Origin: Vandiemenella viatica
Lineage: Eukaryota; Arthropoda; Insecta; Orthoptera; Morabidae
DNA: 64,000 bases
Direction of reading: 5' to 3'
NCBI GenBank assembly: GCA_031002005.1
Contig: CM061921.1
Coordinates: forward strand, 121,178,597-121,242,596
Position numbers and translations under genes: made by a program. The notes beneath the pieces are model-generated. The model did not search any database. It saw nothing but the letters and a program-made list of their open reading frames with translations, and had not been told where the DNA came from. Positions 23,710 to 35,886 of the stretch are shown in pieces; position 1 is the stretch's first letter, and every line of letters begins with the position of its first letter.

Positions 23710-24960
23710 ACTGTGCTCTACATCTATACCCTGCAATTCATGAAAATTGTGGGCAGTAGAGGGTGCTTTGTACCTAAACTAAGCTCTACTCTAAGCATTC
23801 CAATCCCAAATAGCACAAGGGAGGAAATAATTCATGCAAACACCATAAAGGAACCTTATATTTCTAATCTTATCACTCCTGCTAGTGTGACCCAAATAGG
23901 TTGATGGATGAAGTGTTAGGGCACACTGTTAAATGGAAGTGGAAATCCACATGTTAAACAATAAATTCAAATAAATCCTACATTGCCTTCTGACAGACAA
24001 ACCAAATTCAGTGACACTTTTGTAAGGGCTTCAGCAAGCAGTCACTTATCATGTGATTCTTCCCTGTACCTACATTTTGTATGATGTTCATCAATCCCTG
24101 GTTGAAAAGGATCCCAAAGTCTACAACAGTAGTCCAAATGTTGATGCATGAGAGTTTTGTGCACTATCTCCTTTGTATGAGCATTGTAGTTCCTCAAGAT
24201 TCGACCCATAAATCACATTCTAGAATTAGCTTTACCTATGCCAGAAGTTATGTGCATGTCCCATTTCATGTTGTTTGGTACTGTTACATGCAGATACTTC
24301 AGGTCATTAACTATTTCAATAACTGAACTTTTGACTTTGTTCTATTCAACAGTCATATTCTTTATGTTAGTTGTGTGAATTGCCTTCCACTTTTTGCAAT
24401 TTAGTGTAAGATGCAATAGCACCTTACCTAAATAACATCAAATTGTGCTGAATTTCTAAGCAATGATCAGAATTCCTTACTTCCATGTAGATGACTGCAT
24501 CATCAGCAAACAATCTCAAATTGCTATTAACGTTTTCTATGAGGTGGTTTATAAAAATGAAGAAAAGTGGTCAAATTACACTTTCTTGAGGGATGCCTGA
24601 TGCCTTATCCTGATTAATAGAGGCTTCTCTGTCAACGATGGCATATTGTGACTGACCAGTCAGAAAATCTAATTATAAACTCCCAAAAATCTGATTAGAT
24701 AAAATGTACCCTCAGATCTTTGCCTTCTGAAAATCAAAAAAAAAAAAAAAAAAAAAAAAGGCATCATCTTGTGAACATGCATCAGTAACTTTCATTATGC
24801 CATGTGAAAAGATGGTCAGCAAGTGTTTCACACAATCTCTTCTTCCAAAATATGTGTTGGTTTGTTACATACAATTTGTTTTCATCAAGAAACTTCATAA
24901 TGTTAGAGTATATTACATGTTCCAAAACACTAATGCAAACTGATGTTACAGAGTTTCTAG
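23710..24960 (-). pseudogene. CR1/L2-like LINE fragment, older relative of the one at 58565-59960
   Basis: The minus strand aligns block by block with 58565-59960: the same 3' end (a CTACATCTATA-type terminus near 23715), the same C-terminal region, and a reverse-transcriptase box that here still reads LFADDAVIY (near 24500-24530), with GxxLF and NHLIEN-like blocks around it. Many stops are present. A run of about 27 A (24737-24763) replaces a short A-rich stretch of the family sequence. Confidence 0.75.
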
Positions 24961-25764
24961 GAAATGCTAGTTGAAAATGAGAATTACCCAAATGACTTTC
25001 CAGTTGTAAGGCACATTTCTCTTCCATATCAAACAAAAATGGTTTTATTTCCATCACGCACTCTGAAATACTATTACTGGGATACCTTCTGTGCCTGACG
25101 CTACTTGTATCTCCCACTTCAGAAACTCTAATTGCTTACAAGACCTGCAGTATCTGTTTGTAATTAATCCATCTCTAATGCCTCACAATGTGCAGAAATG
25201 GCTTTGTTATACATATTTTCATCAGTGAATGAATGTTTTGTCATGGTTTTCACTGACTTCACATCTGACCTGTTTTATTGCAGACATATTGTTGTTGCTA
25301 CAATTGGTTATTTTTATTTTCAACCAAACTTTCTTTGTATATTTCGTGTGGCTCTTAGAAAGTGAATTGCACCGGAAGTAATTAAAGGCCTCATGTATCG
25401 CATTTTTAACACCTTCTTAATACAGCAATTTACAATTGCCTTTTGGATTTGCAGGTTGTTTATCAGTTCTGAGTTCTTTAGGTAAGAATTTGACATTGTC
25501 CACTATTAATTCCTTCATCATGATGTTAAGAGAGCACAGACATTTAGCACATATGTCTCCTTTAACTAAAAATGATCTACTACTTGAGTATCATCAGTGG
25601 AAGCAGGGGAACAATTTATGTTTTGTGGAAAGTGGCTAATAAATTCACGTCCAATTTCTTCAAAATTATTTTCTCTCTTCTAAACATAAGAATGAGCCAT
25701 TTTCCGGATTTATCCAATAAAATAGTATACTCCAGAGTGGATGGTATGACATAATTGTTTTCAG
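24961..25764. other. Presumed intron upstream of the Dscam-like exon
   Basis: No family recognised. It ends in the splice acceptor ATAATTGTTTTCAG at 25751-25764. Confidence 0.5.
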
Positions 25765-25896
25765 ATGCCCCAGGAGCCCCTTCGGATGTGCGTGTGTCTG
25801 AGCAGGGTAGCAGGACAGCGAGTGTCTCATGGACACCTCCTCGAGACGGCAATAGTCCCATCACACGTTACACACTGCACTACGCTCCTGTGCAAG
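25765..25896 (+). CDS. Dscam-like gene, exon encoding first half of a fibronectin III domain
   Basis: This is a 132-nt GC-rich exon between ATTGTTTTCAG and GTAAGC. Both boundaries are phase 1, so it adds 44 codons. The protein reads DAPGAPSDVRVS, then an ASVSWTPPRDGNSPITRY block and LHYAPVQ: proline-rich A strand, the B-strand tryptophan, and the DGNSPITxY turn before the C strand of an FN3 domain. The DGNSP-I/L-T-x-Y pattern and the sequence of the next exon point to the Dscam family (Ig-FN3 cell-surface receptors used in axon wiring and, in arthropods, immunity), probably its first FN3 repeat. Other Ig-FN3 adhesion genes such as sidekick or contactin are less likely. The ATG in the exon is not a start; the frame enters from an exon outside the window. 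Confidence 0.8.
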
Positions 25897-27305
25897 GTAA
25901 GCATAAGCTCCAAGTGAACATAAGTGCGTATATATGGTATTTCGGCAATTTACATAAACTATAAGGTTTTTTCAGCCCACATAATTATGACATAGCGAGT
26001 GTTTCCTTGCATTACAGAAAATAAGATGTAACGACACTGTTCAATTTCTGTGAAGCACAAATTACTTTGTTTTTATGAGTTACAGTTTTTCTTGGTACTG
26101 ACTAGCTTCATTATGAGTGAAATTGAAAATCTTGTGACCAGCTGGTAAGCAAACTCTGCCAATTCCTGCTAAAAACTATTTTTTCCAGCCTTGGTCAGTC
26201 CATGTAGTGTTCACTGATTTTGTTGATTTAAGACAGATTTTAGGAACAAATTTAAATTTAGTTAGTTTATTTTTCAATGTTAATGCTCTGGTACCAGTAG
26301 TCATGTGACGCGAGTTCCTTTGCCTTTTCGGATTCAGTTTAAAATGTCAAGGGTTCTGGGTGCTGTGTTATCTTCAGAAATCTGGTAATTATCCAGCAGT
26401 GTCAGAAGAATTTGCAAGAAAATGCCTGCCAACTAGAACCACAAAAAAATTGATGAACATTTTGTTCAGTCAACACAACATGACACCCAAACTTAGTTCC
26501 AACATTAAGACTGTTGTAAAACCATTAAATTTGTTATTTTCTACATATTTTCTACTATAAGGGATAATTTCACATATAGAATTTCTGTTTATGTCTGACA
26601 ATAACCCATAAAACTCTTTGAAGTGATGCCAACATTAAACTGTCTTTTGATTGAAGAAAGATATTCAAAAACAAATGGCATCTAACTGTCAGTATTACAG
26701 AAAATAATGTCATATTCTGCACATATAGATGTTTTAAAAGCATCCATTCAGTACTATTAGTGTTAGATTTCAGAAATTCGCTTTATGTGGCTGAAAAACA
26801 AGTAGTAGTCGATTACTTATTGTTCCCCAATAGCGATGAAATAAAAACATAAACTGCAATGGAACAGTCCTTCCAGTGACCCCGTGTATTGCAATATGTA
26901 ACCTGTGGCTGGGCTCGGTCAGAAAACTAGCACTGTGACGACCAATTGATGTTTGTGACTTGTGGAAAATTCTCCAAGACCAACTCTCCTCCAAGTTGAC
27001 AAAGAGCAAGATAGTTACATCCACATGAGGGGTTCTACTTCAGTTGATGGGTCCACCAACACTAATGCCATACTTCCCGTTTGGCACTATTCACAGCGAA
27101 ACCCACAACTGCTGCTAAAGTCTTCAAAACACTGGAAATACAGTGGACGTTATGTTGATGGAACTATGTGTGTATTTTACCATGCGAACATACACATAAT
27201 CGACCGCTCTCAGAAACACTGACTAAACACTTAATTGAAAAAGATTTTTTTTTATTTATTGTTTATTTTTTTTCTCTCTCTCTCTCTTTTATTGCTTTGT
27301 ACTTT

Positions 27306-27490
27306 TAGAGATGATAGAACATTGGGGAAAGGAACAGGAAGGAATTCAGATATCGCCTTTTTGAAGCAGCTATCCTGGCGTTTAACTAGGGTGATTTTGA
27401 GAAACTATAGAATCCAGAATATTGATGGGCGGATGGGGATTTGCCAGGCAACATCTTCATCTCTCATCCACTGGGCAAGATAACATTTCA
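27306..27490 (-). mobile_element. Degenerate SINE copy
   Basis: Aligns to the SINE at 15533-15736 in the same orientation: TTAGAGATGATAGAA for the tail junction, then GGAAGGAATTC, a decayed GGCC core, and ATAGAATCCAGAAT before a decayed tRNA-like head. No target duplication is discernible. Confidence 0.6.
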
Positions 27491-28994
27491 GTCAAGTGTC
27501 AGTAATTATAAAATTTAACTATGTTGCTGGTACTGAGGCTTTTGGAATAAATTAAATTAACTATTTGTTTACATGAAGGCAAAATATTACATTTATATTA
27601 GCAATAAATAACAAACATGTTTTATCTCAAGTTTTTATGCAAATTATCAGTGCTGAAATTATTCATGAGTATTATCAAATCCTTTATAGGATATATCATG
27701 CCTTCAGTAATGGCTCCCAACAGTAGAAGTTATCAATAAATCATGCCAACAAATTTAAGGAGATGGTACCATGCTTATCAAAATGGCTCACAGTAATAGA
27801 GCTTATAAATAAATTATTCCAATAAATTCATGTATCAGTAAATTAGAATCTCATCACTATATGAGGGCAGAGAGCGATTTCCTTGAAACTTGCAATGAAA
27901 GTGAAATTTTTACAGGGCTGGAAGCTTGAGAGCATTTTATTTATATCCATCACCATGGAACGCTTAGTTCTTAAATCTCCTGGGATTTTTTTTTTTTTTT
28001 TTTAGAAAATAATACCCCTGTAACATTACAGCTTACTTAACATCTAATATACAAGAAAATCTACTCATCATAGCCTACACAACAGCAATTGACTAGAATG
28101 GGACATGCTGCAAAGTCGGAACATCTCGGTTGACTGCACCTTACAAATTGAAAATGTGGCAGCCATTTGGTGTTTCGGAACTAAGTTGTCAGTGAAGTTA
28201 ACTTTAGCTAGAGCGTATTGTTCTTTAAACAGACTAAATGTTACTGCAATGTTAGCCTACTCCACAAAGTGTAGAGGCTGGAAAGGCTTCAACCGAGATA
28301 TAATATTCTTAGTCTGCCTTACTTAGGACCTTCTTGTCCTCCGTTTCTCTAAGGCAAGTTGAACTAATTTCAACAGGGTGACCTCTTGGAGCACATATCT
28401 CATGATTGGTTGATCAGACTAGGACACAACACCTTCATCAGTATGATTCACTGTTCTGTTATTCTATCATTTAAATTCACAGGCCTAACCATATACACGT
28501 AGTGTTGATTGTTGAATAGACCTTAGATTCTTTGTTTTAATCTATATGCTTTTCTTATTTATTTATTTTTGACTCCAAATCCTTATTATCTGTGCTGCTT
28601 CAGCTATTTTTAATTTGGGTATGCACCATAATTAATTTAAGGTCTTTCAACTGAAGCTATTGTTAATGTTATGTTTTCTTTTGTATGCAATATGAGCTAT
28701 TTTGATAGTATATGTTATGTTATGTATCAAAGTGCATTGTATTGTTCCAGTGAAATGTCTAAATCTGCTGAATTTGATGCAAAGCTCTAATAATTCATAG
28801 TGGGTAATGTCATATATAAAACCAGCTCCTAGCTCCATAAAGATGTAATTTCTTAAATTCTCTGTTTTGATCAAGTCTGTTACTCTGGATGCCAAAATTT
28901 CATATGTTAATGAGGAAATACATGAGCACGCAAACCTCAGCAAGTATTTCAAGTGGATTACAGCACGTCATGAACATTCATCAATACGGCGTGA

Positions 28995-29190
28995 TCGTTA
29001 AAGCTAGACAGAGACATTGTGTGTGTGTCCTTGTTTAGAGGTGGCAGGAAATATGGAAAAAAAATAGGAGTAGGGCACTGGATGGTCAAGGTCAGGTTAA
29101 GTGTCCGAAACATGGATTTGAACCAGGAAACTTTCAATCTCCAGTCAGCATCTTAACCACTGAGCTACCAGACGGCTCGCGCCTGTTGTC
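28995..29190 (-). mobile_element. tRNA-like SINE of a second type
   Basis: On the minus strand it begins with a tRNA-like head, GGTAGCTCAGTGGTTAAGAT (A box), and has GGTTCAAATCC (B box) near 29120-29130. The body after it differs from the main SINE family except for general GGTCAAG-like words. It is not a tRNA gene: the anticodon arm does not pair well and an A-rich stretch follows. Confidence 0.55.
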
Positions 29191-29486
29191 ATGTTGCATG
29201 ACAATGGTGTCGCATGATGTGTTAGTCCAATCAGTAACTCAAACATCCACACTTTCAATTTTATTTGTAACTCTCAGAAAATTTATATCAGTTATTTGTG
29301 TGGTAGCTGCAAAGTTGAATGCTATTAACAGCAAGCCGACACATGGTACTCAACGAGAATTGTTGTTGGCAAGGAGGTGTTGGTGGTCCACTAATTAAAT
29401 AAATACCAACCAAGTGCCCTGCTGACACAGAATGAGGTCAATATGCTTTGTGTTACATTACATTATAATATAATAAAAATGCCAAT

Positions 29487-29700
29487 CCTGGTCAGTGAAC
29501 GGCAATGCTTGGTCCTGGCATTCGGGACGATGTGGGTTTAAATTCCCGTCTAGCCATCCAGATTTCAGTTTCTTAAAATTTAGCAAAATCACTACAAGCA
29601 AATTTGGAATGGTTCCTTTAAAAGGCCATGGCCAAATTCCTTCGTGCTCTTTGCCACTCATCCTCTCCAGGCTTCCCCGACAGTGTTGCTGAGGAGCCAT
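29487..29700 (+). mobile_element. SINE with 9-bp target duplication and a third type of 3' end
   Basis: Shares head and body with the main SINE family (CATTCGGGACG, TTTAAATTCCCG, CATCCAGATTTCAG, AAAAGGCCATGGCC). AATGCCAAT is found on both sides (29478-29486 and 29701-29709). It ends GTTGCTGAGGAGCCAT with no A-tail and without the GACCTCGCTGTTA tail seen elsewhere. Confidence 0.75.
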
Positions 29701-29823
29701 AATGCCAATAAAATCAGGTAAGAAAATGTTTCAAATAATATCAGTGGTTTAGGTAGCCTTGTCTGACTCCTGGGTTTATACCATGTTGAGCATTATCTGT
29801 CCTTTTGTGACTTTTTTTCTATT

Positions 29824-30255
29824 CAGGGTGTTAAAAAAAATGTAAAATATTTTAGGAGGTGATAGTGTGCATCAAAATGAGACAAAAATGTCCGATAAAC
29901 AATGGGCCATAAATGCATACTTTTTTAGTTAATAACAGGTCCACAATGTAACACCCACCTATACCAATGCACACCACAGCCCACCAGCATAAGGAATCAC
30001 GCGTTCTTTGAATCTGTCTTGGTTTTTCCTGTATGTCTTCAGGGCATGTCATCGTGTACAGGACCAAACAAGACTGTTTCAAAGAGTGTGTGATTCCTTA
30101 TGCCGGTGGGCTGAGGTGCCAATTGTGTTACATTGCAGACCTGTTATTAACTCTGAAAGCATGTGTTTGCTACCCATTGTTTATCATACATTTTTGTCTT
30201 ATTTTGATGCATACTGTCACCTCTTAAAATATTTTACAATTTTTTTTAACACTCT
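29824..30255. mobile_element. Foldback MITE, near-complete palindrome of 432 bp
   Basis: The left end CAGGGTGTTAAAAAAAATGT is mirrored at 30255, and similarity between the strands continues to the middle near 30040 (for example CATAAGGAATCAC at about 29989 matches the inverted copy near 30100). The termini resemble those of mariner-type elements. The flank is TA on the right but TT on the left, so one TA has mutated. Confidence 0.8.
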
Positions 30256-30474
30256 GTATAATTATTTTGTCCATCACAGAATATGTCTCTTCTAACACTA
30301 TCAGAAATTTCTCATCTGTGAGTAGGTAATACGTTGACAAGCCAGATTCCTAATTTCTCTTATTCCGAAAATGGTAAAAGTACAATTTGTGTCCCCCCTA
30401 CCTTTCCTGAAATCATATTGCAGCAGGCTCTATATAATAAAAGATTCTTTAATTAGGATAAATGTTGTTTTATA

Positions 30475-31170
30475 CACTGCCTAACAAAGTGAAGCACCCA
30501 GAAAGTGAGGAGAACATGAAATGACACTGCACATGTTCAGAGGATATGTGATATTATTTTGGTGATTTCAAAATCGAGTCAAATTTACAAAGAACACTGG
30601 CATGGATTCATGCACTGATTCTTTTGTGAAGGGTGTCACAAAGCCGTTATGTCCTAGACTGATACAAGGTGGCTCACAACTGTTGTAAATGTTCCTTGAT
30701 ATCCTGCATACAGGCACTGGGACGGAGTTTTTATCTGAGTTGGTCCCACCATGTTCTATTGGGCACAGATCTGGGGATCCTGCTGGCCACAGGAGTACCT
30801 CATCATCATGCAGACAGTTCATAGAGACATGTGGTGAGTGTGGATGAGTATTGTCCTGTTGAAAAATAGCACCACGATACTGTCGCATGAGAGGTATCAC
30901 ATGACATACTATTGTGTCGACAGTCACTACCAGCTGTGACCTAAAGTTATCTCTGATGCCTCCCCACATGATAACATCACTGTATCTCTCTAAAACATTA
31001 GAAGAATGTGATCTCTCCAGGTTGCCGTCATACTTGCCGATAATGGTCACCGAGGTAGGGCAGAAACGCAATTTATCGCTGGACACAATACGACACCATT
31101 CACTGTCACTCCATTTCCTCTCTAGTAAACTTGACGTTGTATTAAGTTCCATCTTTACTGCCATAGTTGT
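30475..31170 (-). pseudogene. Truncated Tc1-like transposon with decayed transposase
   Basis: The 30475 end (CACTGCCTAACAAAGTGAAG after a TA) has the look of a Tc1 terminus; the other end is missing. On the minus strand, 31164-30568 encodes recognisable catalytic blocks: IVSSDKLRF where SDESRF is expected (the glutamate is replaced by lysine, the first aspartate kept), VIMWGGI, FQQDNTHPH and SPDLCPIEH. I count 32 residues between the second aspartate and the final glutamate. The N-terminal DNA-binding region is absent and the C-terminus is frameshifted, so it is inactive. Confidence 0.75.
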
Positions 31171-31189
31171 TTAGTTGCTCATTTTTTCA

Positions 31190-32080
31190 ATACTTTCTTT
31201 AACTGTTGTAGCTTTGGTAATCATTATGATTTTCTTTTTCCATTTTTCTTTATGCCCATTCATAGAGCACGCTGGAACTTATTAGCTGGCTTGATGAATT
31301 TTACACCTTCCTATTCTTCCAAAATCACTTAATGAACTCACTGTGTTGCTTCTTCTGTTCTTTTGACATCTTTACACCAGTCCTGCTTCAAGATTTCACC
31401 AAAAATATGTGCTTATTACTGAGGTTCTGAAAACTTCACAATTTTTTATGTTGTCCCCTCCCCCGACATTCAACTCATTGGGCTCTCTCCTTGTTTTCTG
31501 TAGCCAATCTAGCCTCATAGTTCTCAAATTTATTATATCGAATAAATCTTTTTTAGAGTCTATTGCTATCTGTCTTAAAAATGTGTCCAAAGTATGTCAA
31601 ATGTCTCCTGCGTACAGTGTTGGTGAAACTGTATGTGAAATTAAGTGAAGTGTGCAGTTCATCTCTTCATTTAAAGTCCATTTTCTTGTTTAGGGCAGAA
31701 TATTATCCAAAGAATTTTGTACTGTTGCTTTTCAATTTCTTTAATTTTAAAAAGACCTCCTAAAGTTGTAGTATATGATGTTTATAGAACCTCAGGTAGG
31801 ACAACTGTTTTGTAATGTTTTATCACTCTTTTATTGTAGTAATGCAACATCATTCTATATGTCCTCTAGAGTTTTGAGGCTCTTTCTGTGTTTTCTTTAT
31901 CATTTTTTAGTAAAATTTTAAGATAACATAACCATTTGCTTATTTTATCTGGCTAGCTGTCAGAATGTCTATCTCTTTACTGCCATGGTAGTCCATAATT
32001 TTATATCCCTTGTAACATTTTCCATACTGTCATAAACTGGTGAATCAGAAATTATTTGTAATGTAAAAACTAAAACTAGA
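31190..32080 (-). pseudogene. Very decayed C-terminal part of an RTE-like LINE
   Basis: On the minus strand near 31740-31690 a KILWIIFCPKQENG-like block, followed by FDILWTHF near 31595 and WLQKTRREPNELNV near 31490-31450, recalls the region after the reverse transcriptase of RTE-like elements (ILRKIxGPxxENG, then a RLxWxGHV-type block and the Wxxx-EDLxE tail). Stops and frameshifts abound. Confidence 0.45.
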
Positions 32081-33240
32081 GAGAACAGAGGCTAGTCACC
32101 AAAACCATTTCAGTAATTAAAGTAGAATCAAGTTGATAAATAACAGTTGATAGTAGTTAATTATAAGTTAGAACACAATGTTCATCAAATTTTAACGCTT
32201 GTAGGATGCTCATTATTTTTCTAAATGCTTCACAAAATAAAAGTAATTTAACAGCAAGCTTTATCTTTCATTTAACATGGAGTGTTGAATCTGAAACGTT
32301 AAATTGTAGGAGAAAGGTTTACTGTCAAATAAGAATCATATTGTAAAGAATTACTGCTTTTAGTAGTCCTCATAATATCAATTACTTCGCGAGATACACA
32401 CTGCTTCTAGTATTAGTAATCAACAGTATCTATGCAACAAAGGTGAGAACAGTCTAACACAAAATCAGCCTCCAGTTGATTCTGCAGGTGGTTCGAGCCC
32501 AAAAGAAAGAAAAATAATAGGGTAGAAACATCGGAATTTGACTCAGTATATATCTCGAGTACTTAATAATGAGAGAATGTCCGAGCTCAGTGAGAACACA
32601 GTTCTTGGAATTTGTGGCACTTGTGTCAAAATTCTTTTATTACAATAGGTTCTCGGAAAACCATTGACAGGTTCATTGGCACCTGTGAATATATTCTCAG
32701 TGGTTGGACTAACCAGCTGCAAGAGCAGTTGTCCTGCAGTCGCTTAGTGTTGCCTTCTTCTTCCTGCTTGGCTAGTGCCCCTGTCTTCCTCCCTTCACAA
32801 ACTGTTTCTGTAGCCGACGACCAACCGCTCTTCATTGCTTCTCCACAGCTCTATATACCTAATGCACATTTGTTTTCTAAAGTTCCAGAAGCGAGCAAGG
32901 CCTTAATTTTTAAAATTTAAGCCTCTTGCTGCTATGGGACCCCTCTACCAGTGGCTCCGATGGGATTGATGCTTAATCATGTCTCAGCGCAATAATTCAA
33001 TGCTCCCACTGGCCATGTGTTACCCCCAGATACAAACATTTAAGTAATAAGTTACATTTATACTAGAAGCACATTTGTAAGAGCTTTGTTCCCTAATATC
33101 CCTTCTCAGTTTTTGATTATCTGAATCATGTTAAATATGAAATAAAAAAGACAGATAGAGCTTTCTCTTTTACTTTTTACCTCAGGCCCACCACTAGCTG
33201 TTTGAATGCCCGTGTGCAATACTGATTATGCTGCCCCTGT

Positions 33241-33535
33241 CTAACTACAGCCAGAAGTGGATCTAGGAGTTTTCTGAGCCGGGTCAAAAACTGTGAGATT
33301 GCCGCCCCTTTGAACATTATTTGCCGTCCCCATTGTTGGCACCCCGAATGTCACACGCCGGCCTGAAGGAGCAGTTGAGCAAAAAAAAAAAGGTCGCCCA
33401 CTACATAAGTTTTGTCGCGGTGACAATGGTGTGGCAACGGTTGCGGGGCGGTGAGTGTCGACCACTCGATTTGCCGCCCCCCTTGACATTCCGCCCGCGT
33501 GTGGTGCACGCCTGGCATGCACGCTTTTGATGGGC
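33241..33535. other. Isolated GC-rich segment of unknown origin
   Basis: This stretch is far more GC-rich than its surroundings, with repeated GCCGCCCC/GCCGTCCC words and open frames of 69-93 codons on both strands. I find no splice signals in phase with the Dscam-like exons, no domain and no known repeat. Confidence 0.4.
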
Positions 33536-35589
33536 CTGTTTTACCTAAACATGAATTGTCCTCAAGATGGTGGTATTACACTATTGATTGCCTCCAGATA
33601 AAAAATAAAACACACAACAATTATTTTCTAACTGTACATGAACAAATGAATGCATGATATAACTATATAGTCATTTAAGTCACAGGTGCTTCAAAACTTT
33701 AGCAAAAAGTGCAGTACCTACAGAAACATTAATAAAAATAAAAATATATCTACCATTACAGATGACACTACAGTGAAAATATTTTTCAAGTAAAACTAAA
33801 AAATTAGCCAAGTCATGTATACAGTTGAATTTATAATCTACATATTTGTCCAAAATCTTTATAGAACAAATTACCTCCAAAATACTAATTCCTCCTGGAT
33901 ATTCTGTCACATAACATACTCCCCACATATTTTCATTAACTAGCACAGAGTGCCAAAACATAAGCAACCGGAGCAATCGAAAAAAGTGATACTCTATTTC
34001 TCATCAAATTAGTGCTCACAATACCATCTTCAAAATTGTTATTTCTATCAATATTAATTTTTATTTGCTGTACTGACTATCTTTATTGTTAGCTCAAGGA
34101 TGTGTATTAATCCAGTAACCCCTTCTATATAAACACATCTATACAGTTTTCAAGTTTTCTCTATATTGAGGAAAATTTCATTTGATCAGTTCTAAATAAT
34201 TATCAATAGAACACAAATATTATTTACATACAAATGTGGGAAAGATAACCTATTGATCACTTTTCATTCACATTGGAAAATACTCCATCCTTGCTACTGA
34301 TTTTTCCTTTCTCAGTAATCAAATGCTTCGTTGGTATTCTGAAGTTATTTTCAACAGCCAACGTTTCACTTTCATTCTACAAGCACTTATATTTACATTT
34401 TAGTAAAATATTGCATCAACAAGCCACACATTTGATCACTCTCTGGTTAAAAGCATTAGAAGTCACAAATTCTTATAATGAAACAAAATGATCATGGGAA
34501 CAAACAGTAAAGTTCATGATGAATAATTACCACTTCTTCCGGTTGTTTTGATGCCCAAAAATAATTTTGAAAACTCACGAGATTACTCCTGACTGATTAA
34601 TTCTTTTGTTAACTTTACCAGTCGCATTGCCACATGCTCCTACATTGTCCCATTATTTTTTTTCTACAAACTTCTATCATCTCAGTTAAGTTTATATTGA
34701 AAACATTTGTTACCAGCCTACCGAACCATCTGAACCAACTTAACACATCTAACTCTGAACGAATTATTTCATTCTTTCCTTTTTTAAAAACCTGATTCGA
34801 AATCTCCAACATCACCCTTTAGCCAGCCAAAGTTTTCTTTACGTGTTACAGTCTATCCTCCATATTATGACCAAAACCAGCAAGATCCTGTATTATAACC
34901 TCGAGTCCGTGAACTTCCACTGGAAATCACTAAACTCGGTTTATAGACCGTGAATATGGAAATTTTCCCCTATATATTGTTCCTTGCCTCCATAAATTCA
35001 TGCATATTTTAGTTCAGAAAACTTTTGTTCAAAGGCCACACATTGATTTTCTTTTAAATTCAACAACTTACTGTCAGTATTATCAATTAATTCCAAACAT
35101 CCAGACAAAATTTACAACTGATTCACACATGAATTTAAAAACTTAACCACAAAATTTTTAATCAAATTCAGCCTGTCTTTAATTAAATTTTGCATCAACA
35201 TAAATTAACTGAACTTATTGTTTCATTGGAAATACTGGTTTCCAGCTTGACTTTTAATGTCACTAAACACTTGAAAAAATAATAAGGATAAAGAAAATCT
35301 AGCTAACAACAAAACAACACCTGCCAAATACAACATAAAAAAATGTTATAAACAAACAAAATAGTCTCTGCTTTTGCTGCACTTCTCCTTTGCTGTGTAG
35401 ATCACCTTTGTTTTTCCTTCCCTGGTAACGTCATTCACCATAATACAATTGCAGTTACTGTCTATATGTTTATTTCATGACCACCAGGTGAAAATATTCT
35501 TACTGTATATTATAACTGTCCATAAAAAGTTTTTTGATCATAAATTCCCTTTATCTTCAATTCGTTAACAACCTAAAGTACAAAATAAA

Positions 35590-35886
35590 TGAGTTTTGGA
35601 AATGATGGCTGAGGAGAGAAGTTTGTGGAAGGAGCTTACAGAAAGAATAGACAGGCTGGTAGGTCATATTTTGAGACATGCTGGATTGGTTAATTTGTTG
35701 GTGGAGGGAACAGTCGATGGTAAGAACTGTAGAGGAAGACAGAGATTAGAATATATGAAGCAGACAATTGAGAATGTGGGTTGTAAGGGATATTCAGAGA
35801 TGAAAAGGTTAGTACAAGATAGTAAGGGATGAAGGATTGCATCAAACCTGTCGAAAGACCGATGACAGCAAAAAAAAAAAAAAAAC
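35590..35886 (+). mobile_element. 5'-truncated RTE-like LINE tail with poly(A)
   Basis: Encodes only the last part of the LINE family at 37762-40800: a VGHILRHAGLVNLLVEG block, GRQRLEYMKQ and a CKGYSEMKRL segment, then GACCGATGACAGC and about 17 A at 35870-35886. The truncated 5' end and A-tail are the usual signature of target-primed reverse transcription. Confidence 0.8.

Noticed and set aside
25755..25964. Start codon of a gene at the ATG in the fibronectin exon
   Set aside because: The frame enters through a splice acceptor at 25764 and begins in mid-domain; the ATG reading straddles the intron boundary.
29852..30295. Matching frames on both strands suggesting a small gene pair
   Set aside because: They are the two arms of one palindromic element.
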